This document shows positions 1 to 12,129 of a stretch of 64,000 nucleotides of DNA, piece after piece. The notes under the pieces were generated by a model. The model was given only the letters and a program-made list of their open reading frames with translations. It was not told the DNA's origin and ran no database searches. Position numbers and translations under genes: made by a program. How positions within the stretch are numbered: position 1 is the stretch's first letter; each line of letters opens with the position of its first letter. This DNA comes from Erinaceus europaeus (taxonomy: Eukaryota; Chordata; Mammalia; Eulipotyphla; Erinaceidae): NCBI RefSeq assembly GCF_950295315.1, contig NC_080168.1:67341254-67405253 (forward strand), written 5' to 3'.

Positions 1-540
1 AAGAGATAATTCAGAGGTGACTTTCTTCATTCCTGCTGGGAACACAAAGTCACGCCAGGGGCCACCCCATGTATCCCTGTTTGGGGTCACTGTCCTTCAA
101 TGAGAGAGATCGCAGGGGACACACTCCTTCCCTTCACTCCACCATCACCACTTTACTCCACCACTTCACCTCAAGGTAGGTTTGTGAGCAGGCTGCAGCC
201 ATCCTCACTTTCTCCCAAGGAGGGGAGTGGGGGAGGGACGACAAAGGCCTATCTTTACCTTTCCTGCAGAAAACCCAAGTTTCCCACTGTAGCAAAACCC
301 CTCAGTGAAACAAGCATCTTAACAAGCAGCACCTGGTGCAGCACAGACTTACTTCTCAAAGTCTCTCTCTCCATTACTTGAAAAATCAAACACACTTTCA
401 TTTCCCCAAACTTCTTCATGTCAAGATCTGGATAAGGAAGGCCTCAAATCTTCATCTGCAATATTCTTGCCTTTAGGTTCATGATTAGTCAACAATTTGT
501 TCTGCTTTATATCTTAACTCTTTTTCAGCTACCAGGTTCC

Positions 541-915
541 AGATACTACCATGATGCCAACCTGACTTCCTTGGGCAGACAAGCCCACCAATATGTCCTG
601 GAACCCCACCTCCCCAAAGGCCTGCCTCATTAGGGAAAGAGAGAAACAGACTGGGAGTATGGATTGATCTGCCAATGCCCATGTTCAGCAGGGAAGCAAT
701 TATAGAAGCCAGACCTTCCACCTTCTACACCCCATAATGATCCTGGGTCCATACTCCCAGAGGCATAAAGAATAGGAAAACTGTCAAGGGAGGTGATTGG
801 ATATGGAGTTCTGGTAGTGGAGACTGTGTGGAAATGAACCCCTCTTATCCTATGGTCTTGTCAATATTTCCAGTTTATAAATAAAAATAAAAAGTAAAAA
901 AAAAAAAAAAAGAAC
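541..915 (+). repeat. Unclassified dispersed retroposon, copy 1
   Basis: Shares an extended alignable sequence with 6185-6515: GATGCCAACCTGACTTCC, then TCCATACTCCCAGAGG and CCCCTCTTATCC. It ends in an A-rich tail (880-912), suggesting retroposition. No tRNA-like head is visible and the family was not recognised. Confidence 0.75.
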
Positions 916-1011
916 CTCACTTGAAGGTTGAAGACAATGATTTTGCTTGACGTTCTGAGAGCTCTTCTGTGGTCCTTAACTAGGCTGAGAGCTCCCAGTT
1001 TAGTGCCACCA

Positions 1012-1213
1012 GTCTTTTCTTTTTCTTTTGTTTTGGGGGGAGGGGATAGAAAAACTGAGGGGGGAGGGAGTGATAGGGAGAAAGACGGAGAGACACCTGC
1101 TGCTCTGTTTCATCACTCATGAAGCTTTCCCCCTGCAGGTGGGACAAAGGACTTAGACCTAGGTCCTTGTGCACTGTACTGTGTGTACTCTACCAGGTGC
1201 GTCACAGCCCTAC
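1012..1213 (-). mobile_element. tRNA-derived SINE (minus)
   Basis: Reverse-oriented copy: pyrimidine-rich tail, CACCTGCTGCTCTGTTTCATC, CTTTCCCCCTGCAGGTGGG, and the reversed tRNA-like head ending CTACCAGGTGCGTCACAGCCC. Confidence 0.75.
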
Positions 1214-1728
1214 CAGTCCTGGTGCCCACATGTTCAGAGATGCAGCTGCTCAGAAACCCCGACTTGCTCCAGGGCTGGGCCACAGTGTCTGAACAGTACC
1301 CTGTGTGCTGTACTGTATCCACCATGCACTGCAGCAGGCTGAGGAACAGCAGTCTGCCCCAGGGCCCACTCCATGCAGCCCCACCCAGAGCAGCACTTTG
1401 GCTCCTAAAAGGGCAGTCAGACTCGGGCTCAATTCCCACTTGTCCACTAAGCACGAAGTGCCCCTCAGACACATCACCCAGCGCCCCTCAGACATATCAC
1501 CCAAAGCTGTGTGTATCCTCAGTTGTGCGGTGAGAGGTGCTCAGCTCATGGGTCTGGGAAGGGAGGGAGGAAGTGCCTGCTCTGTTTCCAGCCAGACAAG
1601 GAGCCCCCACCAACTGGGGAAGTGCAGCCTGTGGCAGGGCTGAGAAGCACTGTTTGAACTGTGCTGATGCTCCAGTTTAAATCCCCAAAGCAGAAGAATT
1701 CGCAGATTTTTGGTGGCCCCAGTAGAGT

Positions 1729-1800
1729 GCTTGAACTTGAGTCCTTGTGCATGGTAATGTGTGCACTCTACTAGGAACACCACTGCACCTAGGTCACAGA
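1729..1800 (-). mobile_element. SINE head fragment (minus)
   Basis: Only the reversed head is recognisable (GAGTCCTTGTGCATGGTA and the ACTCTACTAGG part); the body is missing. Confidence 0.5.
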
Positions 1801-2263
1801 ACACCCACGTCACAGAGTCACTCCCCCACCACACACACAGGATGTCATGAGCACAAAGGAAAGCACAACTTGGATAATACTCCTTTTCAATTTCTCTCTC
1901 CTAAGACTCCAATCCACACAGATCATCACACTTAAAAAAATCAAAACTCAACTCTTGAAAAACAGCAAAGTCTGTTTTCATGAAGGCCTTTAAAGTAATG
2001 AGGATGCAAGAAGAAACAAGCCTGTGTCCCAAAGGAAAGCAGACAATGAGAAAGAAGAACACGGGGCCTACAAGACCTGTTTCCCCAGGAGCAGTGCAGG
2101 AAGGAGGTCCTGATGGGCCAGGAGTCAGAGGCACAGTGTCACCCTTTGGGTGTCCTCCTTGAGGATGACAGGTCTCACATCATGAACCACAGGGACAAGG
2201 ACAGGGCTCAGAGAGACCATACACAGCATTCGAGGAGATAGCCCTCAGATCATGAACAGGGTT

Positions 2264-2303
2264 GGTGTGTGTGTGTGCGTGTACGTGTGCGTGTGTGTGT
2301 ATA
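2264..2303. repeat. (TG)n microsatellite
   Basis: Interrupted TG/CG dinucleotide run with some GTAC and GTGC variants. Confidence 0.9.
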
Positions 2304-2984
2304 CACCCTCCCTCAGCACCATGGACAGGGCCCATGGGTACAAATTTCTGTCACAGTCTGCAGGGCCAGGATCCTGGTGGTGAGCACACAATTGGAGGAA
2401 CTCAGTCGTCTTTTCACTGCCCTCTCTGGGATGACAGCCACCCTCGGGACCCCCCTTCCCAAGGTCCCACCTCCTCATACCATCACTGGGGCATCCTCCT
2501 TCCTAACCTGCAGAGTCCTGGGGACTGTGAAGTGGGTACCAGGAGCCCCTCCTGCTGTGACCCCCACCACCACCACTAGCAGTCTCACAGCTGTGCTGTG
2601 TGCTTCCCATGGGCCTCTCCAAACACCCTTCTTCTTCAGTTTGAAATGACTGGTCCTGTTTCAGCTGGGGCTCCCTAGCTCTTTCCCAGATCCTCCTGAA
2701 GGCTTGCCAAAGCCACCTCTTTCCATCAGATACCTGCATGGCCAGGAGAGAGCAGGTGCTCAAGACCCTGAAGGAAGACCCACTCAGTTCCCATGTATGG
2801 TCGAGCCCAGCTCATGACCTGATGTATGTCCCTAAGTCACATGAAGCCACAGGACACAGCCACAGCAGGTTGATGGGTGAAGCTCTTAGCAGAGGCACAT
2901 GCTGAGCTTGGTCTGTCTACCTGCAGACTGTGCCCAGCCTGTGGCAGGACACATCTGAGGGCAGACACCAGAGCTGGGACAGGC

Positions 2985-3222
2985 CCCCAGGCCCACGGGA
3001 CTCAGGGGACCAGGGTTTGCCAGCCCATGGGACTCAGGAGACACAGGACCACAAGCCCATGGGACTCAGAGGACTCATGGAACCCAGGACCGCAAGCCCA
3101 CAGGACTCAGGGGACTCAAGCAAGCCAGAACCACCAGTCCACGCCAGGACCCAGGCTCGCCGGCCCATGGGACTCAAGAAACTCAGGACCATAAGCCCCC
3201 AGGACTCAGAGGACACCTAAAC
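2985..3222. repeat. Degenerate minisatellite
   Basis: About six imperfect units of roughly 35-45 nt built on CCCATGGGACTCAGGGGAC, differing in length. Confidence 0.7.
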
Positions 3223-3230
3223 TGACTTCT

Positions 3231-4022
3231 GTCCAGGGAAGAATAAGCCACTCTGGGCAACAGACTGCACTAGAGCCAGAAGACCTCCTTATTAAACCAC
3301 AGCCACTGAGGAGCCATTACAAACTCACTGAAAGCAGCACCTGGCAGGTCAGATGCTCCACGGAGTGTCTACCACTCGCTACCAGGTGACCAAACACCCT
3401 GTGGGCAGCAGCCTCCCCACAAAAGCCCCTCTGTGAAGCTTTGCACTGCTGCCAGCTCCTGATGGGGGAGTGAGATCTTCATTTCTCTTGCCACTCACTC
3501 TAAGGGCCAGCACACACCTATCACTGGGATGGAATGGTTTCCAGGGGCCAAGGGCATCCCTGCACACACTCAGTAGCTGCCTGATTGCTGGGAGGTCACA
3601 GAATCCCTCTTTGTATACATAGGATGAAGAGGGGTTTCAGACTTTCTAATGCACTTAGGCAGCCCACAGTGCAATATATCTCCCCGAAATGAAATGCCAC
3701 TGTGGGTGAGAGAAGCTTCTCCAGGACACTGGCATCTCCTCTGAAACACCCAGCTCAGAGGGAGGGACCTGTTCTCCTACCAGGCACAGCACTGCCCAGA
3801 GCATATGTGGATCTTTGGACTAGATGTCACCGCTGACCAGGTACCAGGAGGAGAGCTCTCAGCCCTCCTGGTAAAGACACTGGCTTCTCCCTGATGATTT
3901 CTAAGAACATGAAACTCACAGGGAGACCAGTTCTTAGCTAGTCTTCTGATCACAAATCTGAAGTTACTTAACAAGTGAGAAGCTGACCACTGGTGCATGC
4001 AAATAAAGATGCCAGGACTGGG
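3231..4022. other. Intergenic, no feature seen
   Basis: Unique-looking sequence of average composition. No convincing coding frame, RNA gene or repeat was recognised. Confidence 0.5.
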
Positions 4023-4222
4023 AAGGACACACCCAGTTGAGCTCACATGTTATACGATGCACAAGGACCCGGGTTCAAGTCCTTGCTCCACCACCTGCAG
4101 GGCAAAAGCTTCATGAGTAGTGAAGCAGGGATGAAGGTCTCTCTCTCTCTCTGTCTCTGTCTCCCTTCTTGATTTATTTCTATTCAATAATTAAATAACA
4201 TATTTTTTGGAAAAGAAAGAAA
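4023..4222 (+). mobile_element. tRNA-derived SINE (plus)
   Basis: Head with AAGGACCCGGGTTCAAGTCC (B-box-like), body CACCTGCAGGGCAAAAGCTT, CT-rich stretch and an AATAA-type tail. Confidence 0.85.
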
Positions 4223-5213
4223 ATAAAGCCATGAAGAGAACCACTGGGAGATATCTGTAAACCCTGGTGAGGAGAGAGCAGAAGCAACTCTGCCCGTGCT
4301 CTGGGGACACTTCAAATAGGCCCAAGAAGCTGAACTATTTCTGAGCTTCTCCCCTCTGTGTTGTGACTGCCAGTGCTTACAAGGTCATGGGGAGGGGGCA
4401 TCTCTTGGGCATCTGGGGGGCTGGCAGTGACTGGACTGGCCATCACTGCTCCCAGCTGGTCAGAGGCTGGAACCTCCTGAGGGCCAAGGGCTTCTGACTG
4501 ATGCTCAGAGACATCTGGGAGGGACAGGCAGTGCTAGAATGCTCTCAGAGCTGTCTTTAGCATTCCGAGCAGGGAGGCACTGACTCAACTCCTTAGCAGG
4601 CGCTATCCCGGTGATTCTGACATTTACTCAAAAGCATTTCTGGGCTCCTGTGACCACAACTAAGCCATTCAGTCTCTGCTTTTGAGATGCTGCAGCCACT
4701 TGCTGAAAAGATTCCCTCACAATGTGAAGAGCAGAGTAAGTAAGTGACCCTGGAGAGGGGAAGTGGCTTCTCATGAATTTATCATGCAAAATGAGGAATT
4801 GGACATCTAGGGAAAAACACTAAGTCATCACTGTCAGTCCACATAATTAAATAACTTTAAAAACATTAAATATGTATATTTAAGCTGCATAAGGACTGCG
4901 TTCTATAAAACAACTTTGCCTACCACTAGAAAAAAAATAGAAAAAGTGCCCTAATCTCCCAAGCAAGTTCTGGGCTTCATGTCAGAATAGACAAATATTT
5001 ATCATTGTTGGCTAAGGAGAGAATGCAAGTTAATATCCATTCCACAAATAGTTTTTAAATCCTCACATAATTAATATGCAAAGTTTTATACAAACATTAA
5101 AAAAATCCCTTTGAGATCTTAAAAGCATGTACTATAGGGTCACGAAAGGACCAAAGATTAGCCCTGGACTGCAACCTAGAATTCTAGCCAAGTCACTGAA
5201 AGCTGTCTCCCAG
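4223..5213. other. Intergenic, AT-rich second half, no feature seen
   Basis: 4780-5160 is AT-rich without coding potential. Nothing else was recognised. Confidence 0.5.
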
Positions 5214-5503
5214 AATTAATTAATTAATTAATTTTGCTTCCAGGGTTATTGCTGGGGCTCAGTGCCTGCACTATGAATTTACTGCTTTTGAAGCCATTTT
5301 GTTGTTGTTGTTTGATAGGACGAGAGAAATTGAGAGAGGAAGGGAAGACAGAGAGGGAGAGAAAGAAAGACCTGCCTCACCACTTGTGAAGTGACCCCCC
5401 TGCAGGTAAGGAGCCAGGGGCTTGAAATGGGATCCTTATGCGGGTCCTTGTGCTTGGTACTATGTGCACTTAATCTAATGCATCACTGGCTAATCCCCCC
5501 ACC
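5214..5503 (-). mobile_element. tRNA-derived SINE, long (AAC)n-tailed family (minus)
   Basis: Reverse copy with AATTAATT tail, CTTCCAGGGTTATTGCTGG, the reversed tail TTGTTGTTGTT, GATAGGACGAGAGAAATTG and CCCCTGCAGGTAAGGAGCC. Confidence 0.85.
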
Positions 5504-5554
5504 ATATTTTTAAACTGCTGCCAGGGATACTCCATTCCACTGTGTCCATGAATG

Positions 5555-5737
5555 TTTTTGTTTTCCTTTTAAGTTCTGAGAGAAAGGGAGAGAGGAGAGA
5601 CATCACAACACTATTCTACCATCCATGGAGCAGTCCCTGAGTCATGCACTATGCTTCTGTGTAGTGCTGGGGCTCAAACCCAGGTCTCTGAGCATGGTAG
5701 GGTGTGCACCCTAGTGGATGAACTTTCTCCCAGGCCC
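5555..5737 (-). mobile_element. SINE of a second family (minus)
   Basis: Reversed element with GAGAGAAAGGGAGAGAGGAG, CATCCATGGAGCAGTC and a tRNA-like end GGTAGGGTGTGCACCCTAG. It differs from the CACCTGCAGG family. Confidence 0.6.
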
Positions 5738-6184
5738 TTCTCCCCATCTAGAGATCTGGTGCTCAGTTCCAGGGGCATCACCTGGGAAATTTCAGAGCAG
5801 ACCTCCCAGGACCCAGCCCCAGCGAGAGAGTCCCAGGTCAGAGTTCCCTGGTGTAAGGAACCTGACGCTGTTGACTAGCTACGGAAGAAGGGCAAACGCT
5901 AGAAGAAGAAGAAGGAATCTAGGTCTCTGGGAGCTCTCAGGCCAGGCTGATGAGTGATAGCAATAATTCTCAACTCTGGCCCCAGCCCAGGCTTCCAGGA
6001 CCAGATGTGCCTCACCTGGCTCAGGCCTGCCTGGCCCTGGGAGGTCCCTCTCCTGGCAGCCCACAACTGTAGGAGGTGGGTCTCTTGGTTCTCCAATGAC
6101 CATCAGTTCCAACACTACCATGCCAGCACAGAGGAGATGTATTCTAATACCTGGGGTTGACTAAGTTCACTTCCCAGCCATCAA

Positions 6185-6515
6185 GCTGCATTGATGCCAA
6201 CCTGACTTCCCTGGGCAGATGACCTCACCAATGTGTCCTGGAACCTCCCTTCTCCAGAGCTCTGCTCCACTAGGGAAAGACAGAAACAGGCTGGGAGTGG
6301 GGATCCACCTACCAATGACCATGTCCAGAAGTCAGAACTCCCACCTTCTGCACCCCATAAAGAACTTAAGTCCATACTCCCAGAGGGATAAAGAATAGGG
6401 TAGTTTCCAATGGAGGTGATGGGATACTCTGGTGGTGGGAAATGTATGGAATTGTACCCCTCTTATCCCACAATCTTGTCAATAATTATTAAATAACAAC
6501 AAGAACAACAAAAAC
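6185..6515 (+). repeat. Unclassified dispersed retroposon, copy 2
   Basis: Second copy of the element at 541-915, same orientation, ending in an AAC/AAT-rich tail. Several short indels separate the copies, so they are old or from different subfamilies. Confidence 0.75.
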
Positions 6516-6726
6516 AAAAAACCTGTTTTCAGCTCTGCCATCCTACTGCACCAACAGGAGAGAACCTGAAGGGCAGCAAGGCTCCTCGGCCAGCAGAAGT
6601 GTCCCCAGTGCTCTAGGCTGAGATGACAGACAGTGGCATTTCTCCAGCCATGTTCCAAGTATATGTGCAGCAACACTGCCCTGAGTTACCTAGAAATAGA
6701 CTTGTCAACTTGATGAAAAGGCTGTG

Positions 6727-6895
6727 GCAGACAGGAGAAATGGCTCAGCACTATAGCACAGGGCCTGTGTGTCTGAGAGCTCAGGTTCAGCCCCACCCAG
6801 CATCACCAACAGCCAGAGCTGAGTAGTGCCTTGGTCTCTATCACTCTCGAAAATAAGTAAGTCCTTTTTAAAATAAATGAATAAAAAAGGACTTT
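6727..6895 (+). mobile_element. tRNA-derived SINE, third family (plus)
   Basis: GGAGAAATGGCTCAGCACTA head, AGCTCAGGTTCAGCCCC B-box-like stretch, AGCCAGAGCTGAGTAGTG body and an AATAA-type tail. Confidence 0.65.
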
Positions 6896-7922
6896 TAAAA
6901 ATAAGATGGATTCTGATTTACCTGTAAAGAAAATGAGTTGCTCCAAGTAGTCAGATATTTGAGTGTGGTTCTTTGAAAACCCCAAATCTAGCCTATTGTC
7001 CTGTGGCATCAGAACCACCCACTCAGGAGAGGAAGCTGGACGTTCACACGCCACACACCCGAGCCGCTCCTTCTCACGCTGAGCGTTCTTTGGACCTGAG
7101 TGTTCCTTGCTCAAAAAATCTTGGAGCAGCTGAGATCACCTACAGATGCAGGAGGCACCTGCCCCCACAGAGGGTGGGGCTGCTCCCCACTGCTGACCTT
7201 CCTGAGAAAGCACATGAACACACATGGCAGAGCACAGTGGCTGCGGTGAAATGGCCAGCTCGGAAGTGTGGGCGCAGCGAGAAATTACAGGGTCTCTGCC
7301 TCCACCGGAACACAACTCCCAATTACCTTGGGAATCCAACTGCACACAAGTGGAAGCTGTTACCAAAGAAATTGCACCAAGGGATGAAAACTTTGTTGAG
7401 GCACAAGAAGTGTTTATAACAGGGTAAATGGCCCCAAAACTACATGTTTCTGAGCTTGCCCACCTGAGTCTCTGTGTCAGCATGTCTGCCTCAAGCAGAC
7501 CCCTCTCTCAGGTTCCCCTGTCACTGCAGGGCACCAGAATCCTGCCCAATTTGGCTTCTGTCTTCTAGAGACCCCCAAAATGATATAAACTGCTAACACT
7601 TTATTTTTCATGTGTTTCTTCATTTTTCTCCAGTTCTATCTAATACTCCATTAGTTCAGAGGGAGAAAGCAAAAATGAAAATCAGACATTTCCTGAGAGC
7701 TCAACAATCTCCTGTTAGAAAAGACACAGCCATGGTGTGTGAATGCAGTTTCACTTCTAGAGAAATCCATTGTTACCAGATGTCCTTGGTCTCTAGGCTC
7801 CTTCCTTAAATTAGTCTTTAGACTGCTGGGGTGAGGGGCTTCTGACACTAGTGATAACCTCTGTCTGCTGTGATGTGCCAACAGGATGGTCTCCTCACAT
7901 TATTGTCATCAAAATCATAGTC
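6896..7922. other. Intergenic, no gene supported
   Basis: Contains a 148-codon plus-strand open frame (6973-7419) with no recognisable domain and no splice or promoter context. It is treated as chance. Confidence 0.5.
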
Positions 7923-8075
7923 TGGGGCCAGGAGAGAGTTCTGACGTAGTGTACAAAACTGGCAGGAGGCCCCAGCCACCCCAGGTTCAGCCCTGATTAC
8001 CGTTACCTTATGCCCGAGTGTAGCAATGCTCAAGTCTCTTTATCTTAACAACACATGCATCTATTTTTAAAAGAA
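7923..8075 (+). mobile_element. Degenerate tRNA-derived SINE (plus)
   Basis: GGGGCCAGGAGAGAGTTCTG head and CCAGGTTCAGCCCTGATT B-box-like part; the tail is weak. Confidence 0.5.
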
Positions 8076-8086
8076 TAATATGCTCA

Positions 8087-8385
8087 GGGGGTCGGGTGGT
8101 AGCATAGTGGGTTAACTGCACGTGGCGTGAAGCACAAGGACCAGCACAAGGACCAGTTTAAGGATCCCAGTTCGAGCCCCCAGCTCCCCACCTGCAGGGG
8201 AGTCGCTTCACAGGCGATGAAGCAGGTCTGCAGGTGTCTATCTTTCTTTCCCCTTCTCTGTCTTCCCCTCCTCTCTCCATTTCTCTCTGTTCTATCCAAC
8301 AATGACAACATCAATAACAACAACAATAACTACAACAACAATAAAACAACAAGGGCAACAAAAGGGGGGAAAGTGAGAGAATAAA
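8087..8385 (+). mobile_element. tRNA-derived SINE, long (AAC)n-tailed family (plus)
   Basis: Full-length copy: GGTCGGGTGGTAGCATAGTG head, CCCAGTTCGAGCCCCC B box, CACCTGCAGGGGAGTCGC body, TTTCTCTCTGTTCTATCC and an (AAC/AAT)n tail. Confidence 0.9.
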
Positions 8386-8633
8386 AAGAATAATATGCTC
8401 ACATGGAAACCAGTTAGAAATAAATATACTGTCCCCACCTTCATGTAAAATTTCAGAACAAAACCAATACATTGTTCATGGTTTCCTATGCTAAGAACCT
8501 ATAAAAAGAAGACACCAAGCTTGGCTGCAGTAGACCTGGTCTGGGACCAAAGGGGTTGAAAAAGACCTTCAATTATCTCATCAACACACCAGACATCTGG
8601 CAAGAGACAGCCGAGGAAAATATGAGCCCAAAG

Positions 8634-8664
<31 letters not shown>

Positions 8665-8771
8665 GGGAGACTCATGTCTTAACAATGTGCTCACTGCCTC
8701 TGCACGTATTCAATGTCTCTTATTTTGACAAAAGCAGACTCTAAACAGCAAATTATAGAAATGGCCCTGAG

Positions 8772-8950
8772 AGGGCTGGGTGGTGGTACACCTGGTTGAG
8801 CATAGCAGTTAACCGTGCAAGAGAACCCAGGTTCAAGGCCCTGATGCTCACCTGCAGAGGGGAAGCTCCCCAAGTAGTGGAGCAGGTCTATAAGTGTCTC
8901 TTCCCCTTTCCCCCAATTTCTCATTTTTTCAAAAGGGATATCAATGGTCT
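8772..8950 (+). mobile_element. tRNA-derived SINE (plus)
   Basis: GGGCTGGGTGGTGGTACACC head, CCCAGGTTCAAGGCCC B box, CACCTGCAGAGGGGAAGCTC body; short tail. Confidence 0.8.
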
Positions 8951-9954
8951 CGCAGCAATAATAATGATGGCTCTGTTACTGTAGGCTGTCCCTCCTCAAG
9001 AATAAGCTTCAAGGCTCTGCTATAACCTTTCAGAGGCTGTTTGGCGTGTTTACGTTCCTTGAAGGCATACCAGTGGATTCATAATGTGCACAGGTTTTCC
9101 TGCTCCTTTCCCCCATTTATACAGCATATCCTGCAGATGTCTCCATTTATGACACACACCACCTTTCTATTGGGCAAAACCTGGGCTTCACGCCTGTGTC
9201 ATTTCACTGTTTCTGGGACACTTCCATTCAGCTAGCAAAGGGGAGGGGAACCGTTTGTCTGTGCAGGGCCATTTGGATCCCAATAACACCATCCTCTAGC
9301 CTGACAAAATTACCAACTTGAAAACTAGCACTTAATGTTGCTGTGGAAAAAAGCCTCCTAGATTTACTGAAATTTAGGTGCTAGCAGGGCCAGGCTAGAT
9401 GACTCTGCAGGCCTTGTATGGATGACCTGAAGGCTAGATGTCCTCCACCCGAGACAGAGTGACAGAGATGGCACAGCACCCAGTCTCCCTGGTGCCAGAG
9501 TGTGTCCAGGGGTGTGGGGCTCAGAGCTGGTCACACAAACATGTCCACACATCCAGGCATGTACCCAGCCTCTTGAGCTCTCTCCTGCCCTGGCCTCATC
9601 ATTTCTAACACCTTCAACAATGCTCTCCTGGACAGATGGATCTCAATGCCACCTGTCTGTCTCACCTGACACCTTGCTGTGCACAGTGTGGCATCATCAG
9701 GAAGGCAGGGAATGTCTTCATTGGAATGTGCTCTCCAGGTGTGCCCTGGTGAGAAAGGCAAAGTATGAGGAGTGATGTAGACCACAATACAGTTGGGACC
9801 TCTGTGAAACTAACCTAGAATACTAATATTTGGAAACAAATAAGGCTACTTTTAATGGAGACGTTCACCCATGTATATAACTTTAAAGTATAAAAATCCG
9901 CTGACAGGTGCATTAAAAAAGAATAAAATGCCAAGGACTAAACTTAACCATGGA
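8951..9954. other. Intergenic, no feature seen
   Basis: Unique-looking sequence without repeats or a convincing coding frame. Confidence 0.5.
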
Positions 9955-10092
9955 GGGAGACCCAAGAGGTAGTGTAGTGAGTGAGGCATCACACTTAAAA
10001 CTGTGAGGTCCTGAGTTCAATCCCTGGCATCACATATGCCAGGGTGCTTCCTTCCCTCCCCCTTCCCTCTCCCATGAGAATAAATTAGAACA
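9955..10092 (+). mobile_element. Short tRNA-derived SINE (plus)
   Basis: GTAGTGTAGTGAGTGAGGC head, TGAGTTCAATCCCTGGCATC B-box-like part, CT-rich stretch, GAGAATAAATTAG tail. Confidence 0.65.
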
Positions 10093-10449
10093 CATGAGCA
10101 GTCAGCCATGATCAGGCATCTTGGCCTTGCCATAATCTGACCAGGGGAGCAGGATAGAGACCCCAGAAATAAAGGCACATGGGCAGTGTGGCAGCCACAT
10201 CGGAGCTGTGCACCAGTGCAGAAAGCAAAGGCTGCTCAGTGATGCTTTGGAGAAATGGACTCTGCATGCAGAATAGAGGGTTGACAGGAGTGTGACAGGA
10301 TAGCTGGGTCACACAGCAGTGTGCCACAGCATGCACACAGCTGACCAGGGTGGAAGGGGCCAGACTGTAGACCTGGGTATGAGATGCAAGGTACTGCTCC
10401 AGAGAGAAGATAGCCAGAGACATCTGCCCCAGAGACAGGTAGCTGGTAC

Positions 10450-10800
10450 CCAAGACAAGGGACCTGCTCCAGGACAGAGACCAGGCCCCAGGACAGAGTG
10501 ACCAGGCGACCAGTCCTAGGAGACAGAGACCTATAACCAGAATAGAGTAACCTGCCCTGGGATAGACTGACTGGGTCAGAGTGGCATGCCCTAGGACTGG
10601 GTGACCAGGCCCAAGAATAGAGTGACTGGTCCCAAGACAGAGTGACTGACCCCTGGGACAGAGTGATCAGCCCCTGGACTAATCCCTGGACAGAGTGACT
10701 GACCCCTAGGACAGAGTGATCAGTCCCTGGACAGAGTGACCAGCCCCTAGACAGAGAGTGGCTGACCCCAGGGACAAAGTAACTGGCCCCTGAATATAGT
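10450..10800. repeat. Minisatellite, about 25-nt unit
   Basis: Around 14 imperfect copies of a unit like ACAGAGTGACTGACCCCTGG. Confidence 0.8.
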
Positions 10801-10925
10801 GACACTGGCCTGTCACAGTAGCCAGCAGCCCAGCTGTTACTTCACAGATACACATGCACATGCACTCACACTCATACATAAGCTCACACATGCACATTCT
10901 CACAGGCTGTTACAAATGAGCACAT

Positions 10926-10934
10926 ACACCACAC

Positions 10935-10971
<37 letters not shown>

Positions 10972-10985
10972 ACGCACATACACTC
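10926..10985. repeat. (CA)n microsatellite
   Basis: (CA)n with a CGCA-interrupted 3' part. Confidence 0.95.
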
Positions 10986-11099
10986 TCACTCTCCCATGCA
11001 GAGCTGGATCCTGAGGATGGTCATTTGCAGCTGCCCTGAGATGTGGGGATGTGGGTAGGCACACAGAAACAGGGGACACCCAGCTGAGTGCCATGGGGA

Positions 11100-11965
11100 T
11101 TCAAGGACTTGAGGACACTGGGACAGGGGATGTGGGGATGCCAGAACACCAAGACCGGGGATGCTTGGACTTAGAGACACAACAACGTGGGAATACTGGG
11201 TGAGGGGACATGGGGCTATGGGGACAGAGGGCACAGGGACTGGAGATATGGAGACAGGGGACATGGGGACAGAGAATGTGTGGCCAGGGGATGTGGGCAC
11301 GGGATGTGTGAACAAGCGACATGAGACATGGGGATGTTGGGGCATGAGATGTGGGGACAGGAGATGGGTCAGATGGACAGGGGACATGGGGACAGGGAGC
11401 TCAGGGTCAGAGGACATGGGAGTGAGGTGACAGGGGATGTGGGGACATGAGACAGGGGGACAAGAGAAATGGGTGGGCCAGATGGACAAGAAACTCGGGA
11501 GGACAGGGAACAGGAGACCTGGGGACACGGGGACAGGCCTGTGGGGATGGGTTGCAGGGACAACACGATGCAGGGACAGGGGATGTGGGGACATTGTAAC
11601 ACGGGACATTGGATGAGGGGACAGGGGGTATGGGGACAGGGGACTTGGGGACAGGGGATGTGGGGACATTGTGACATTAGAACACGGGGACATTGGACGA
11701 GGGGACAGGAGACGTGGTAACAGGGTACTTGGGGACACTGGATATGGGTACAGGGGACGTGGGAACATTGGGACACAAGGACATTGGACACGGACATAAA
11801 GACATGGACATTGGGACACGGGGACATTGGGACAGGGGGCAGGTGACATGGGGACATAATGACACAGAGACATTGGGACATGGGGACAGGGGACACGGGG
11901 ACATTGGGACAGGGGCAGGGGAAGCGGGAACATGGACGTGGGGACATTGGACGCGGGGACAGACT
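11100..11965. repeat. G-rich minisatellite, about 17-nt unit
   Basis: Roughly 45-50 degenerate units of the GGGGACATTGGGACAGG type, with all Gs on the plus strand. The array causes several long spurious open frames on both strands (Pro/Ser/Cys-rich on minus, Gly/Thr/Trp-rich on plus). Confidence 0.9.
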
Positions 11966-12004
11966 CAAGGTGATAAGGCTGGGGTGAGGTGGGGCCCAGA
12001 CTCA

Positions 12005-12118
12005 GAGCACCTCATCCCCTCAGGTCTGTCCCCCTGCTCCCTGTCCCAGTCCCGTCCCCCTGTCCCCAAAGCCTGTCCCCCGTCCCTGTCCCCCTGTCCC
12101 CTGTCCCCATTCCAGTAG
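12005..12118. repeat. Short C-rich minisatellite
   Basis: Repeated CTGTCCCCCTGTCCC-like units, with strand asymmetry opposite to the G-rich array just before it. Confidence 0.7.
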
Positions 12119-12129
12119 GCCTGCCCGCC

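Noticed and set aside
6973..7419. 148-codon plus-strand frame
   Set aside because: No similarity or domain recognised, no splice or promoter context; length is possible by chance in GC-moderate DNA.
8087..8180. Functional tRNA gene at SINE heads
   Set aside because: Heads have B-box-like GGTTCGAGCCC but lack a full cloverleaf and are followed by SINE bodies and tails; the same holds for all copies in the window.
10986..11933. 315-codon minus-strand open frame, Pro/Ser/Cys-rich
   Set aside because: It is the translation of the 17-nt minisatellite. The array is open in several frames on both strands and has no domain.
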